In this document: one piece after another, positions 29,895 through 38,859 of the stretch | Numbering within the stretch: the first letter of the stretch is position 1 | Layout of the letters: each line of letters starts with the position of its first letter | NCBI GenBank assembly: GCA_015486135.1 | Contig: WFSE01000009.1 | Span: forward strand, 1-53,466 | Length of the DNA: 53,466 nucleotides | Direction: 5' to 3' | DNA from: Lentisphaeria bacterium | Lineage (GTDB): Bacteria; Verrucomicrobiota; Lentisphaeria; Victivallales; JAADHT01 | Translations under genes and position numbers: made by a program | The notes under the pieces: model-generated | What the model was told of the DNA's origin: nothing | Seen by the model: the letters and a program-made list of their open reading frames with translations, nothing else | Database searches by the model: none

Positions 29895-31073
29895 CTATCT
29901 AAGCTTGGAAAGCCACTTGTCCATCAACTTTCCAGCGGGTTCGCGGCCACCCAGTCCAAACGCCAGAATAATGGTCAGGGACAACGTGCCGAGGGTGAAC
30001 ATGAATGTCATCTCGATGATGTGTTGCGCTACACCCATCGTGTGGAGCCCCATGGCTAAGACCAGGAACAAGATGGACACCCTGGCCACCACGGGCAGCA
30101 ACGGCGATTTGGTGGTCTGCTTGAGCTTGTCCCGGGCGAATATGGCGATGAGATTTCCTATGCCGAGGACTATCAGTCCGAGAACAACCTTGCCGGATAG
30201 TAACAGTAGTTGCGTCAGAATCTCGGGAAGATTCTCTATTTTGAGATATTCCACCGCCGCTTCCGCCGCCGCGAGCATTACGAAGAAGAACGCCAGACGA
30301 CCGCAGAACTGGGAAAACGTAGTCTTTTTGAACATGTCTTTGGCGCCAATCTTTTCGGGAATAACATCGGCTCCCATGCTCGAGAGTAACTCCGCCAGGA
30401 ACCCGGTGGCCAGCTTGCCTATGACATATGATACGACAAGCACGAGAGCCGCGGCGATCATGTACGGTATCGCTTCGGAAAGCCGCTCGATCAACGCTTT
30501 CGCCGGTGCGGAAATAGCGTCAATATGCAGGGTGTCGAGAGACGTTATCGCCACGGGAATGAATATGACGATAAATACCAGCTGACTCAGGAGTTTGGAT
30601 ATGCTGGCGGATTTGCCCAGCCCCATTTTTGGCGCCAGGGAGTCCATCCCGCTCGCCGCCGCTAGCACAATGCTGGATATGATTTTCGCTAAAATATACC
30701 CGAAAAAGGCGATGAACGCCGCTCCCACGATGTTGGGAATCATCAGGATAAACTTCCCGAACATCTGCGTCACTGGTGCGAGAACATCATTTTTGACCTG
30801 AAGAATGTTCAGCGTGACAATGAGGACATACACGAGTAGGACGTAGTAGACCAACTTCGCTATGATGGACTCGATCTTGACGGGCTTTCCTTCCGTCTTG
30901 CGGTTCAGCCACTCGTCCATCTTGAGGTGGCGTAGAAGTGACGACACGCAGGCTTGGACGAACTTGCAGATGAGCCATCCGATGATAAATACCACCAACG
31001 CCTTGAGAACGATTGGAACTTGCTCCGCCAAAGGCTTGAACCATTCCACGATCTGGTCTTTCATCTCGCCCAT
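29895..31073 (-). CDS. MscS-like / conserved TM-helix-repeat membrane protein
   Basis: Repeated IPNIVGAAFIAFFGYILAKIISSIV / IPYMIAAALVLVVSYVIGKLATGFL segments; RBS aggagg. Confidence 0.7.
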   Translation of the reverse strand: MGEMKDQIVEWFKPLAEQVPIVLKALVVFIIGWLICKFVQACVSSLLRHLKMDEWLNRKTEGKPVKIESIIAKLVYYVLLVYVLIVTLNILQVKNDVLAPVTQMFGKFILMIPNIVGAAFIAFFGYILAKIISSIVLAAASGMDSLAPKMGLGKSASISKLLSQLVFIVIFIPVAITSLDTLHIDAISAPAKALIERLSEAIPYMIAAALVLVVSYVIGKLATGFLAELLSSMGADVIPEKIGAKDMFKKTTFSQFCGRLAFFFVMLAAAEAAVEYLKIENLPEILTQLLLLSGKVVLGLIVLGIGNLIAIFARDKLKQTTKSPLLPVVARVSILFLVLAMGLHTMGVAQHIIEMTFMFTLGTLSLTIILAFGLGGREPAGKLMDKWLSKLR

Positions 31074-31323
31074 TTTTCTCCTCCTGCTATTGCCCCTCTG
31101 AACCCCCTCGGGCGCCTCCAAATGCCCCCGAGAACGCACCAAGGCGTACTATAACCTTTTCAAACGACCTTGTCAAGCCCCGCGCCAGTTGAATCCAAAC
31201 GCCGGCGAACGTTGGAGTAGCCCCCTCGTGGCCTCGTCGGATACTGTAATATTGAATGGCACGCTTTATGCTTCACATCACTTGGGCAAGGGCGGACACA
31301 CCGCCGAAAGGAGGGTAGGTCGG

Positions 31324-31770
31324 ATGGCTTACATTCACACATGCCAGAATTGCGGACGGCAATACACCGTCTACAAAGAGGGGGCGTACATCTGCGATTG
31401 CGGAGCGTTGTACCAGTATCCCGCGATTTCCGCGCCGAAGGCAAGATACGCGGCGACCGCGCCGGTTTGCCTGGATGCCTCCAGCCGTAGCTTCAAGCGT
31501 TCCGAGAGGAGCCGTCGCGAATTTTATCATCCGCACCACCTCAGGGTCGAGGAATGTCCTTTGGCGAAAGCATCGTTGCTGTGTGCGATTCTTAGCATCC
31601 CGTTCTTTGGATTGCCAGCCCTGCCAGGCTTGGTTTTCGGGTTCGGCGCGCGGGTTATGATCGCCAATCCCAAGTATCATTATATCGGCAATGGAACGGC
31701 TACGGCCGGCATTGTGGTTTCCACTATAAGCATCACCGTTTGGGCGGCGTGCCTTATCTTGGCGTTGTAG
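31324..31770 (+). CDS. Zinc-ribbon plus two-TM (DUF4190-like) protein
   Basis: CQNCGRQYTVYKEGAYICDCG; AKASLLCAILSIPFFGLPALPGLVFGFGA. Confidence 0.6.
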   Translation: MAYIHTCQNCGRQYTVYKEGAYICDCGALYQYPAISAPKARYAATAPVCLDASSRSFKRSERSRREFYHPHHLRVEECPLAKASLLCAILSIPFFGLPALPGLVFGFGARVMIANPKYHYIGNGTATAGIVVSTISITVWAACLILAL

Positions 31771-31800
31771 TCTCCAAACACAGGAGAACGGCGGTGCGGT

Positions 31801-31955
31801 TCCGGCTTTAGCGGAATTGGCAAGAGCCTCAAAACGCTAGTCGGTTCCAAGGGGTTTAGGGGCGTCACTCCCAGAGTCTTGGAGATGCCATCCCCACTAA
31901 AAACAAGATTAACCCCCGTCATACTCAAACACTTGCCAATTATTCAGCAGGCCCC
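31801..31955 (+). repeat. Dispersed repeat family, near full-length copy (R7)
   Basis: GGAATTGGCAAGAGCCTCAAAA ... TTCCAAGG ... CTTGGAGATGCCATCCCCACTAAAAACAAGATTAACCC ... CACTTGCCAATTATTCAGCAGGCCCC. Confidence 0.85.
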
Positions 31956-32055
31956 GAAGCGGGAAGCGTTAGCGCGGAGGGCGCCTATATCATGCGAAGC
32001 CGGGGGGGCGCTTCCGGTTTTTTCAGGAATAGTGGTGGTATTTGTTGTTTCCAGC

Positions 32056-32088
32056 TTGACTTTCGTATAAATACTACTATATTTGTAG
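32056..32088 (+). promoter_or_regulatory. Promoter with palindromic operator upstream of CuA protein gene
   Basis: TTGACT-16 nt-TATATT; CTAC-TATATTT-GTAG palindrome (32074-32088) covers the -10. Confidence 0.6.
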
Positions 32089-32133
32089 GGATTTGCGGGT
32101 TTTTAGTTTGCCGGGATTCTCTAGGAGCGGATT

Positions 32134-32679
32134 ATGGGAGCGTCGAGGAAAGAATTGCTGTTCAGGGTTGGCGGGGTGATCGGGCTGGCGCTGTTGTTGG
32201 TTTTCACCATGTGGACTCGGCAACGTTCCGTTACCGCCAACCACGAAGGCGGGGATGCCGTCAAGGAGGAGCACGACCACTCCAATCCGGCGGAGCATGG
32301 CGACGTGAAGGGTGGCGAACTGTCTTCAGGGGATGTCGAGCTCAAGCCTAGCGGCAAGGTTGTCGACGGGAAAAGGGTTGTCGATTACGAGGCGTTCAAA
32401 TTCGGGTTTTCGCCCGACCCGTTGGTGGTGTTTAGCGGCGAGACCGTGGTGTTGAAGCTGAAAAGCCGCGATGTCGAGCACGGGATTATGATTCCGGAAG
32501 TCGATTTTAATTCGCCTATTCCGCCTAGCAAGACGACAACCAAATCGTTCACCGCTCCCGTCAAGCCGGGAAGATATCCCATTTTTTGCAGCACCTATTG
32601 CGGCGCGGACCACGGGAACATGCGCGGTGTTATGGTGGTGGTCCCGTCCGAAGCTACCGAAAAACCACATCACAAGTGA
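32134..32679 (+). CDS. Membrane-anchored cupredoxin with CuA-type site (COX2/N2OR-like)
   Basis: FCSTYCGADHGNMRGVMVVV = C-x3-C-x3-H-x2-M CuA loop; upstream His (DVEHGIMIPE); N-terminal TM. Confidence 0.87.
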   Translation: MGASRKELLFRVGGVIGLALLLVFTMWTRQRSVTANHEGGDAVKEEHDHSNPAEHGDVKGGELSSGDVELKPSGKVVDGKRVVDYEAFKFGFSPDPLVVFSGETVVLKLKSRDVEHGIMIPEVDFNSPIPPSKTTTKSFTAPVKPGRYPIFCSTYCGADHGNMRGVMVVVPSEATEKPHHK

Positions 32680-32686
32680 GGTGTCC

Positions 32687-33427
32687 GTGTCGTTCCTCAA
32701 AAACATGAAAGTGCGGATCCTGTTGTTGCTGGCCGCGCTTTTCGCGGTGGCGGTCTATCGAAATTCCGGAGAGGCTGGCGTTTATCTCTCTCAATGCGTT
32801 TTTGGCGTGTTGACCGCGATTTTCGCGCAATGCGCGTTTTTTGGGAACGCTAGTAAGACATCTCTCCAGAGCGCTGCGATAACCGGCATGATAGTTGCGA
32901 TGTTGTTGGCGCCAGGCATAGACGGGAGGATTCTCTGGGTCGCCGTGGCCGCTGCGATAGCGTCAAAATCACTGGCCAGGTTTCCCTCCGGGCCGCATAT
33001 GTTCAACCCGGCGGCGTTGGGGCTGGTGCTGGCGACGTGCCTCTTCGGCAACAAGATAAACTGGTGGGGTTTGTCCAATCCGTATATCGCTATTGTTGTC
33101 GGGGGATTCATTCTATACAGGTTGAGGAGATTGTCCCTTGTCTTTTCGTATATACTTTTCCGGATGGTTGGCGCGTGGATTCTGAACGCCGGCTCGTTAT
33201 CGATCGACACGCTGGCGTTGCATAATCTTTTCTTCGCGTTCATAATGGTAGTGGAACCGAAAACAACCCCCTCCGACAGATGGAGCCAGTGGCGATTCGG
33301 GGGTGGTGTTGGTTTGTTGTCGGCGTTGTCGGCAACCCTTATTTCTGGGTTCGACGGCGACCTTTTGGCCCTTCTGGCGATGAATCTTGTCCGCCCGCTC
33401 CTGCGAAGGCAATCGACGTGCCGATAG
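32687..33427 (+). CDS. RnfD/NqrB-like (UnbU-like) polytopic membrane protein
   Basis: GPHMFNPAALGLVLATCLFG, FFAFIMVVEPKTTPSDRWSQ; adjacent to CuA gene; GTG start assumed. Confidence 0.72.
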   Translation: MSFLKNMKVRILLLLAALFAVAVYRNSGEAGVYLSQCVFGVLTAIFAQCAFFGNASKTSLQSAAITGMIVAMLLAPGIDGRILWVAVAAAIASKSLARFPSGPHMFNPAALGLVLATCLFGNKINWWGLSNPYIAIVVGGFILYRLRRLSLVFSYILFRMVGAWILNAGSLSIDTLALHNLFFAFIMVVEPKTTPSDRWSQWRFGGGVGLLSALSATLISGFDGDLLALLAMNLVRPLLRRQSTCR

Positions 33428-33502
33428 ATTTTTGAATCCACGAAAAACACGAAAGGCGATTCGGAATCCCAAAGCGTTGGTATTCACCTGTGATTCCATA
33501 GA

Positions 33503-34333
33503 TCACGCACTATTCGTTTCTGCTTCCTTTAGCTTCTTGATTCGGTTGTCATTAGTCAACAGACGCATCTGTTGGATTGCAGTGTTGTTCAGGAGTTTCA
33601 ATCTTTCGGGTTGAGGCATGTTCTGTTGGACAAAATGAGCGTTCAGAGTCTCAAGGTTGGCAAGACAAACTAGCTGTGAGACATTAGCGTAGTCGCGAAT
33701 ATTCCCTTGTTTATCAGGATGTTCATCCCGCCACTGTTGCGCTGTTTTTCCGAACAGCGCCATATTGAGCAAATCAGCTTCCGAAGCGTAAATGGCGCTT
33801 ATTTGCCGCTGAGTCAGTTCCGGTGGTATCAGATTTTCTTTTACAGCGTTGGTGTGAATACGATAGTTGATTTTAGTTAGTTGACGTTTGACATCCCATC
33901 CGAGCTGTTTCTGCTCTTCTTTCTTGAGTCGTTGAAATTCTTTAACCAGATAAATTTTGAATTCGGCACTTATCCACATGCCAAACTCAAATGCGATATC
34001 CGGATGGGCATAGGTGCCGCCATAGCGACCCGCTTTTGCCTGCAAGCCAATGGCATTGGTTTTAGCAACCCATTCTTTCACACTGATTTTGTAGCTATTG
34101 AGACCTGCTTGACTTTTAATTATGGCGAATTCGCCATAATTAAAATCGGGGTTGTGTACCCGTTCCCATATGCCAAGATATTCAACGGTATTCCGATTTC
34201 TAAGCCAGTCTGTGATAAAAAAATTACCATCCTTTGATCGCAACATATCCGTCAAGGATATATAATCCTCTTTTGTAACACGAATCTCCTCGTTTAACAC
34301 AGTGATGGTTTTAGTTTTTTTTGACATGCCCAT
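33503..34333 (-). CDS. KilA-N domain protein
   Basis: YISLTDMLRSKDGNFFITDWLRNRNTVEYLGIWERVHNPDFNYGEFAIIKSQAGLNSYKISVKEWVAKTNAIGL. Confidence 0.88.
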   Translation of the reverse strand: MGMSKKTKTITVLNEEIRVTKEDYISLTDMLRSKDGNFFITDWLRNRNTVEYLGIWERVHNPDFNYGEFAIIKSQAGLNSYKISVKEWVAKTNAIGLQAKAGRYGGTYAHPDIAFEFGMWISAEFKIYLVKEFQRLKKEEQKQLGWDVKRQLTKINYRIHTNAVKENLIPPELTQRQISAIYASEADLLNMALFGKTAQQWRDEHPDKQGNIRDYANVSQLVCLANLETLNAHFVQQNMPQPERLKLLNNTAIQQMRLLTNDNRIKKLKEAETNSA

Positions 34334-34399
34334 CTCTCGATCTCTGTGGCAATCGTATCTATATCCGCATGTGGTGCGGAAAAAATCCACCCTAAATGT

Positions 34400-34593
34400 A
34401 GGGCTCACTGAATAATTGGCAAGCGCTTAATTTTCACTGGGTTAAGCCTTTTTTCAATGGTGTCATCTCCAAGCACACGTTCGTGTGTTTTGAATGCGCC
34501 CCTCGCTCCGCTTGGGCGCCACGAGAGCGATCCTCTCAAACCCCTTGGAGCCGAGTAGCATTTTGAGGCACTTGCCAATTCCGCGAAAGCCGG
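34400..34593 (-). repeat. Dispersed repeat family, full-length inverted copy with internal extra segment (R8)
   Basis: AGGGCTCACTGAATAATTGGCAAGCGCTTAAT...GTCATCTCCAAG...CCCCTTGGAG...GCACTTGCCAATTCCGCGAAAGCCGG. Confidence 0.85.
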
Positions 34594-34729
34594 GAACGGG
34601 CCATTGGCGGCGTTAATTTCGCCTAGGAGTGCGAAGCATCCTTCCGTTCGCTCCGCGAACCCTGTCGGGCTTTGCGGAAGGACTCATTGCCTAGCCACTA
34701 ACCCGTTCTCGACTTTTTTAGCAAGCCCT

Positions 34730-34852
34730 AATGTAGGGGACGGTTGAGTAATTGCCAAGCGATCTACGGCGATTGAATTGAAAAGATGTAGGGGGCCTGA
34801 GTGTTCGCCCTAATTAGTGTTGATTAGTGTCCATTCGTGGTTCGAAAATCTT
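34730..34852 (+). repeat. Composite repeat R9 (short form); 41-bp exact copy of R10 3' end
   Basis: AATGTAGGGGACGGTTGAGTAATTGCCAAG...AATTAGTGTTGATTAGTGTCCATTCGTGGTTCGAAAATCTT (34812-34852). Confidence 0.85.
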
Positions 34853-34862
34853 CGGGGCGATT

Positions 34863-37800
34863 TTATTTCCGTTTGCGGCGGAGTTCGAATTCCTTGATGG
34901 CGCAATAGAGGACGGGGACGATAAGCATTGTCATAACCTCGATTAGCATGCCGCCGAAGGATGGTATGGCCATCGGGATCATGATGTCCGAGCCGCGTCC
35001 GGTGGAAGTGAGGACCGGCAGGAGCGCCAGGATGGTCGTGGCGGTGGTTATCAAGGCCGGGCGAATGCGGTGTTTTCCCGCTTCCAGGACGGCGTCCCTG
35101 ATCTCCGCGACACTTTCGCGTTTTTTGCTACGGAATATGTCGGAGAGATAGGTGCCGATAACCACGCCGTCGTCGGTGGCGATACCGAACAGGGCGAGGA
35201 AGCCCACCCATACAGCCACGCTGAGGTTGACCGTGTGTATTTGGAAGAGATCTCTCAAATCGACACCGGCGATTGAGAAGTTCATGAACCAATCCTGTCC
35301 GTAGAGCCATATCAGGATAAAGCCCCCCGACCACGCCACGGCGATTCCGGAGAAGACCAGAGTCGTGGTGGGGAATGATTTGAATTGGAAGTAGAGAATC
35401 ATAAAGATGATGAAGAGCGCTATCGGAAGTACCACGACCAAAGTTTTCCTAGCTCGGATCTGGTTTTTGTAGTTTCCGGCGAAGGTGTAGCTGACTCCGG
35501 CGGGGATGACCAGTTCCCCCGATTTTATCTTGCTCTCGAGGAATTGCCGCGCGTTTTCCACCACGTCGGTTTCGGCGATTCCCTTCTTTTTGTCGAAGAG
35601 AAGATAGCCGGTGAGGAAGGTGTCCTCGCTTTTGATGACCTGCGGTCCTGGCGTGTATCTGATGGTGGCGAGTTCCCGGAGGGGAATCTGCTGTCCCGAC
35701 GGGGTGGGGATTATGATGTCGCCGAGCGATTCTATATTGTCGCGTAATTCGCGGAAATAACGCACCCTCACGGGGTAGCGTTCGCGGCCTTCGACTGTTC
35801 TTGTGATTGTCTTTCCGCCCACGGCGACCTCTATGACATCCTGCACATCTTGGATGAGGAGCCCGTATCTGGCTATTTTCTCCCGGTTTATCTCGATTTC
35901 GAGGTAGGGCTTGCCGATTATCCTGTCTGCGAAGACGGAGTTGGGTTCGACTCCTGGGACTTCCTTGAGGAGTTTCTCCATCGCCAGTCCGGTTTTTTCT
36001 ATCGTTTCCAGGTCCGGGCCTTTGATCTTGATTCCCATCGGCGCCCGCATGCCGCTTTGGAGCATGACGATTCTGGCGGCTATGGGCTGGAGCTTGGGTG
36101 CGGAAGTCGCGCCGGGGATGTTGCCGGCTTTAACTATTTCATCCCATATGTCCTGAGGACTGCGAATGCCTTGCCAAGGGGCTCTGCCTGGATTTAGTTC
36201 GGGGTCTAGCGGGGGCCTCCATAGCCGGAAGGGAGCGCCGTCGGGATCCGGGATGAGCGCGCCGTCGGCGGTTCTAGCGAACTTGCCTTTCACGAAATAC
36301 GGTTCGCCGTCGAGAGCGTTCACCGGGTTACCGACTTCGTCGCGGAAATAGTCTTTCGCTTCCGTGTTGCACTTGAAGAGGAGATAGCGGCCCTTTTTAT
36401 CCGATATGAATTCGGGTTTGTAGTTTATCACTGTTTCGACCATGGATATCGGCGCGGGGTCGAGCGCGGTTTCCGCGCGGCCGAGTTTTCCCACCGCCGA
36501 TTTGATCTCGGGGATTCGCTCGAACGCCATGTCCTGTTTGCGCATTATGTCCATGGCCTCGCCTATGGACGCGTGCGGCATCGTTGTCGGCATATAGAGG
36601 AAGGAGCCTTCGTCGAGGCTGGGCATGAACTCGTTGCCCAGTCCGGGGAAGACGCTAGCGGCGTAGGTGTAAACGGGGGTTTTCTTGACGAACCCGGGGA
36701 GCCAGCCAAAGACCTTGCCGAATCCCAGCCACGCCACGGGGCCTAGGATTACCACCGCCAAGGGGATTGTTAGAAAGAGCGCTTTGTGTTTAAGGCAGAA
36801 GGCTAGAAGAGTCGGGTAAACCTTTTGGAAGAGGAGAAATCCTCCGAGGAGCGCGCCTATTGGCAATGTCACCGCCATGAGATTCTTGAAGAAGCCCGCC
36901 GAGGGGCCCAAGGGAAGCCAATGGTCGGTTAGATACACGGCGACTACGGCTACCGCTAGAATGTTGGCGACGATGAAAACGATTCTGCCCGCTCGTCCGG
37001 TCGTCCATTGCGAAATGCGCAGGGCCCGCGCCAAGCGTCCCGCCTTTTTGAAGGGGGTCCAAGTGAAAAGGACATGGGCAAAGGCGGGAAGGATGAAGAG
37101 GGCGACGAGCACAGACGCCATCAAGGTGAAGGTTTTGGTGAACGCCAACGGCTTGAAAAGTTTGCCTTCGGGACCGACCATGGTGAAGACGGGGAGGAAG
37201 CTAACCACCGTGGTTAGGATGGCGGTTAAGACGGCCCCGCCGACCTCGCTGACCGCTTTGTAAACGGTGTCGAGCGTATTGGCGCCTTTCGGCGCCCGCC
37301 CCAAGTGTGTGATTATGTTCTCGCATATCACGGTTCCCATGTCCACTATGGTTCCGATGGCGATGGCGATACCCGAGAGCGCCACGATGTTGGCGTCCAC
37401 GCGGAACAACCTCATGGCGATGAAGCACACCAGCACGGTGAGCGGTAAAGTGGCGGATATTATCATGGAGCTGCGCAGATGCATGAGCATGACGATGATG
37501 ACGATGATCGTGACCAGAATCTCCTCGACAAGCGCGGTGTTAAGCGTATCCAACGTTTCGTTTATGAGGGATGTCCGGTCGTAGAACGGAACTATCGTCA
37601 CCTTGCTCGTTGTGATCCACTTCGGCCATTCGGCCCGGGGCGTTTTGTTCAAGAACTTCATCCAGGCCGCATTGTCTAATGTCATCCCGTTTGCGGCATA
37701 CGCGTTGAACCCGTGTTTTTTCGCGAACGCCGCGACATCGTCCGCTGAGGTCCGCGCGTAGTCGACAACGGGCTTCAGCGGGAGTCCCGGCGATATTTCC

Positions 37801-38801
37801 TTGATTTTCGCTTTCAGGTTTTTTATGGCGGCCAATGGATTTTCGCCGTATCGGACAATGGCCACGCCTCCGACGGCCTCCGCCCCGCCCTTGTCCAAGG
37901 CTCCGCGGCGCAAGGCCGGCCCCAAGGATACCGCGCCGATATTTTTTACATATATCGGGACATTGTCCTTCATCTTGACGACGATCTCTTCTACGTCTTT
38001 CACCGAATGGATAAAGCCGAGTCCCCGTATGACGTATTCGACCTTGTTGACCTCTATTGTTCTAGCGCCGACATCGACGTTGCTTCTTCTGACGGCGTTG
38101 AAGATATTTCTGAGGGATACCCCGTACATCCTCATGGCATCGGGGTCGACATCGATTTGGTATTCCTTGACGAATCCGCCGACCGACGCGACCTCGCTTA
38201 TGCCGTCGGCGGAGAGAAGGCCGTACCGCGCATACCAGTCTTGGATTGAGCGTAATTCGTCCAAATCCCATCCGCCGGCCGGCTTGCCGTCGGGGTCGCG
38301 TCCTTCCAGCGTGTACCAGTATATTTGGCCAAGCCCTGTGGCGTCCGGGCCGAGAGCGGGTTTGACACCCGGCGGGAGAGTTCCCGCGGGGAGGCTGTTC
38401 AATTTCTCCAGCACCCTGCTTCGGGACCAATAGAAATCGACATTTTCCTTGAAGATCACGCTTATGCTCGAAAATCCGAACATGGATGAGCTACGGACGG
38501 TTTTGACTCCGGGGAGACCGAGCATCGACACCGTCAGCGGATAGGTAATTTGGTCCTCTATGTCTTGCGGGGAGCGCCCAGGCCAGGCGGTGAAGACTAT
38601 CTGCTGGTTTTCGCCTATATCCGGGATGGCGTCCACCGGCACTGGCGAGCGTGGCATCCAGTCGATGTTCCAGTCGAATGGCGCCACTGCGATTCCCCAA
38701 AACACGCACGCGGCGGTGGCGAGTAGGACGACCAGTTTGTTTTTCAGGCAAAACAGTATCGCGGAATCGAGGAGTGATTTTTTCTCGTTCGAAGGTTCCA
38801 T
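34863..38801 (-). CDS. cusA: Heavy-metal efflux RND permease (CusA/CzcA family)
   Basis: VDAIPDIGENQQIVFTAWPGRSPQDIEDQITYPLT, YARYGLLSADGISEVASVGGFVKEYQIDVDP, HRIRPALITTATTILALLPVL. Confidence 0.94.
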   Translation of the reverse strand: MEPSNEKKSLLDSAILFCLKNKLVVLLATAACVFWGIAVAPFDWNIDWMPRSPVPVDAIPDIGENQQIVFTAWPGRSPQDIEDQITYPLTVSMLGLPGVKTVRSSSMFGFSSISVIFKENVDFYWSRSRVLEKLNSLPAGTLPPGVKPALGPDATGLGQIYWYTLEGRDPDGKPAGGWDLDELRSIQDWYARYGLLSADGISEVASVGGFVKEYQIDVDPDAMRMYGVSLRNIFNAVRRSNVDVGARTIEVNKVEYVIRGLGFIHSVKDVEEIVVKMKDNVPIYVKNIGAVSLGPALRRGALDKGGAEAVGGVAIVRYGENPLAAIKNLKAKIKEISPGLPLKPVVDYARTSADDVAAFAKKHGFNAYAANGMTLDNAAWMKFLNKTPRAEWPKWITTSKVTIVPFYDRTSLINETLDTLNTALVEEILVTIIVIIVMLMHLRSSMIISATLPLTVLVCFIAMRLFRVDANIVALSGIAIAIGTIVDMGTVICENIITHLGRAPKGANTLDTVYKAVSEVGGAVLTAILTTVVSFLPVFTMVGPEGKLFKPLAFTKTFTLMASVLVALFILPAFAHVLFTWTPFKKAGRLARALRISQWTTGRAGRIVFIVANILAVAVVAVYLTDHWLPLGPSAGFFKNLMAVTLPIGALLGGFLLFQKVYPTLLAFCLKHKALFLTIPLAVVILGPVAWLGFGKVFGWLPGFVKKTPVYTYAASVFPGLGNEFMPSLDEGSFLYMPTTMPHASIGEAMDIMRKQDMAFERIPEIKSAVGKLGRAETALDPAPISMVETVINYKPEFISDKKGRYLLFKCNTEAKDYFRDEVGNPVNALDGEPYFVKGKFARTADGALIPDPDGAPFRLWRPPLDPELNPGRAPWQGIRSPQDIWDEIVKAGNIPGATSAPKLQPIAARIVMLQSGMRAPMGIKIKGPDLETIEKTGLAMEKLLKEVPGVEPNSVFADRIIGKPYLEIEINREKIARYGLLIQDVQDVIEVAVGGKTITRTVEGRERYPVRVRYFRELRDNIESLGDIIIPTPSGQQIPLRELATIRYTPGPQVIKSEDTFLTGYLLFDKKKGIAETDVVENARQFLESKIKSGELVIPAGVSYTFAGNYKNQIRARKTLVVVLPIALFIIFMILYFQFKSFPTTTLVFSGIAVAWSGGFILIWLYGQDWFMNFSIAGVDLRDLFQIHTVNLSVAVWVGFLALFGIATDDGVVIGTYLSDIFRSKKRESVAEIRDAVLEAGKHRIRPALITTATTILALLPVLTSTGRGSDIMIPMAIPSFGGMLIEVMTMLIVPVLYCAIKEFELRRKRK

Positions 38802-38859
38802 GCCGTTTCCCGTTATTTTTCCTGTTTTGGGGGATTGGTTCAGTGGCGCTGTCCCGTTC

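Noticed and set aside
33482-33491. ATTCACCTGT as another RAYT end
   Set aside because: Match stops after 10 nt (continues GATTCC instead of CCCTAA); too short to support.
33503-34333. Prophage call from the KilA-N gene
   Set aside because: Single gene, no phage structural, lysis or integrase genes on either side.
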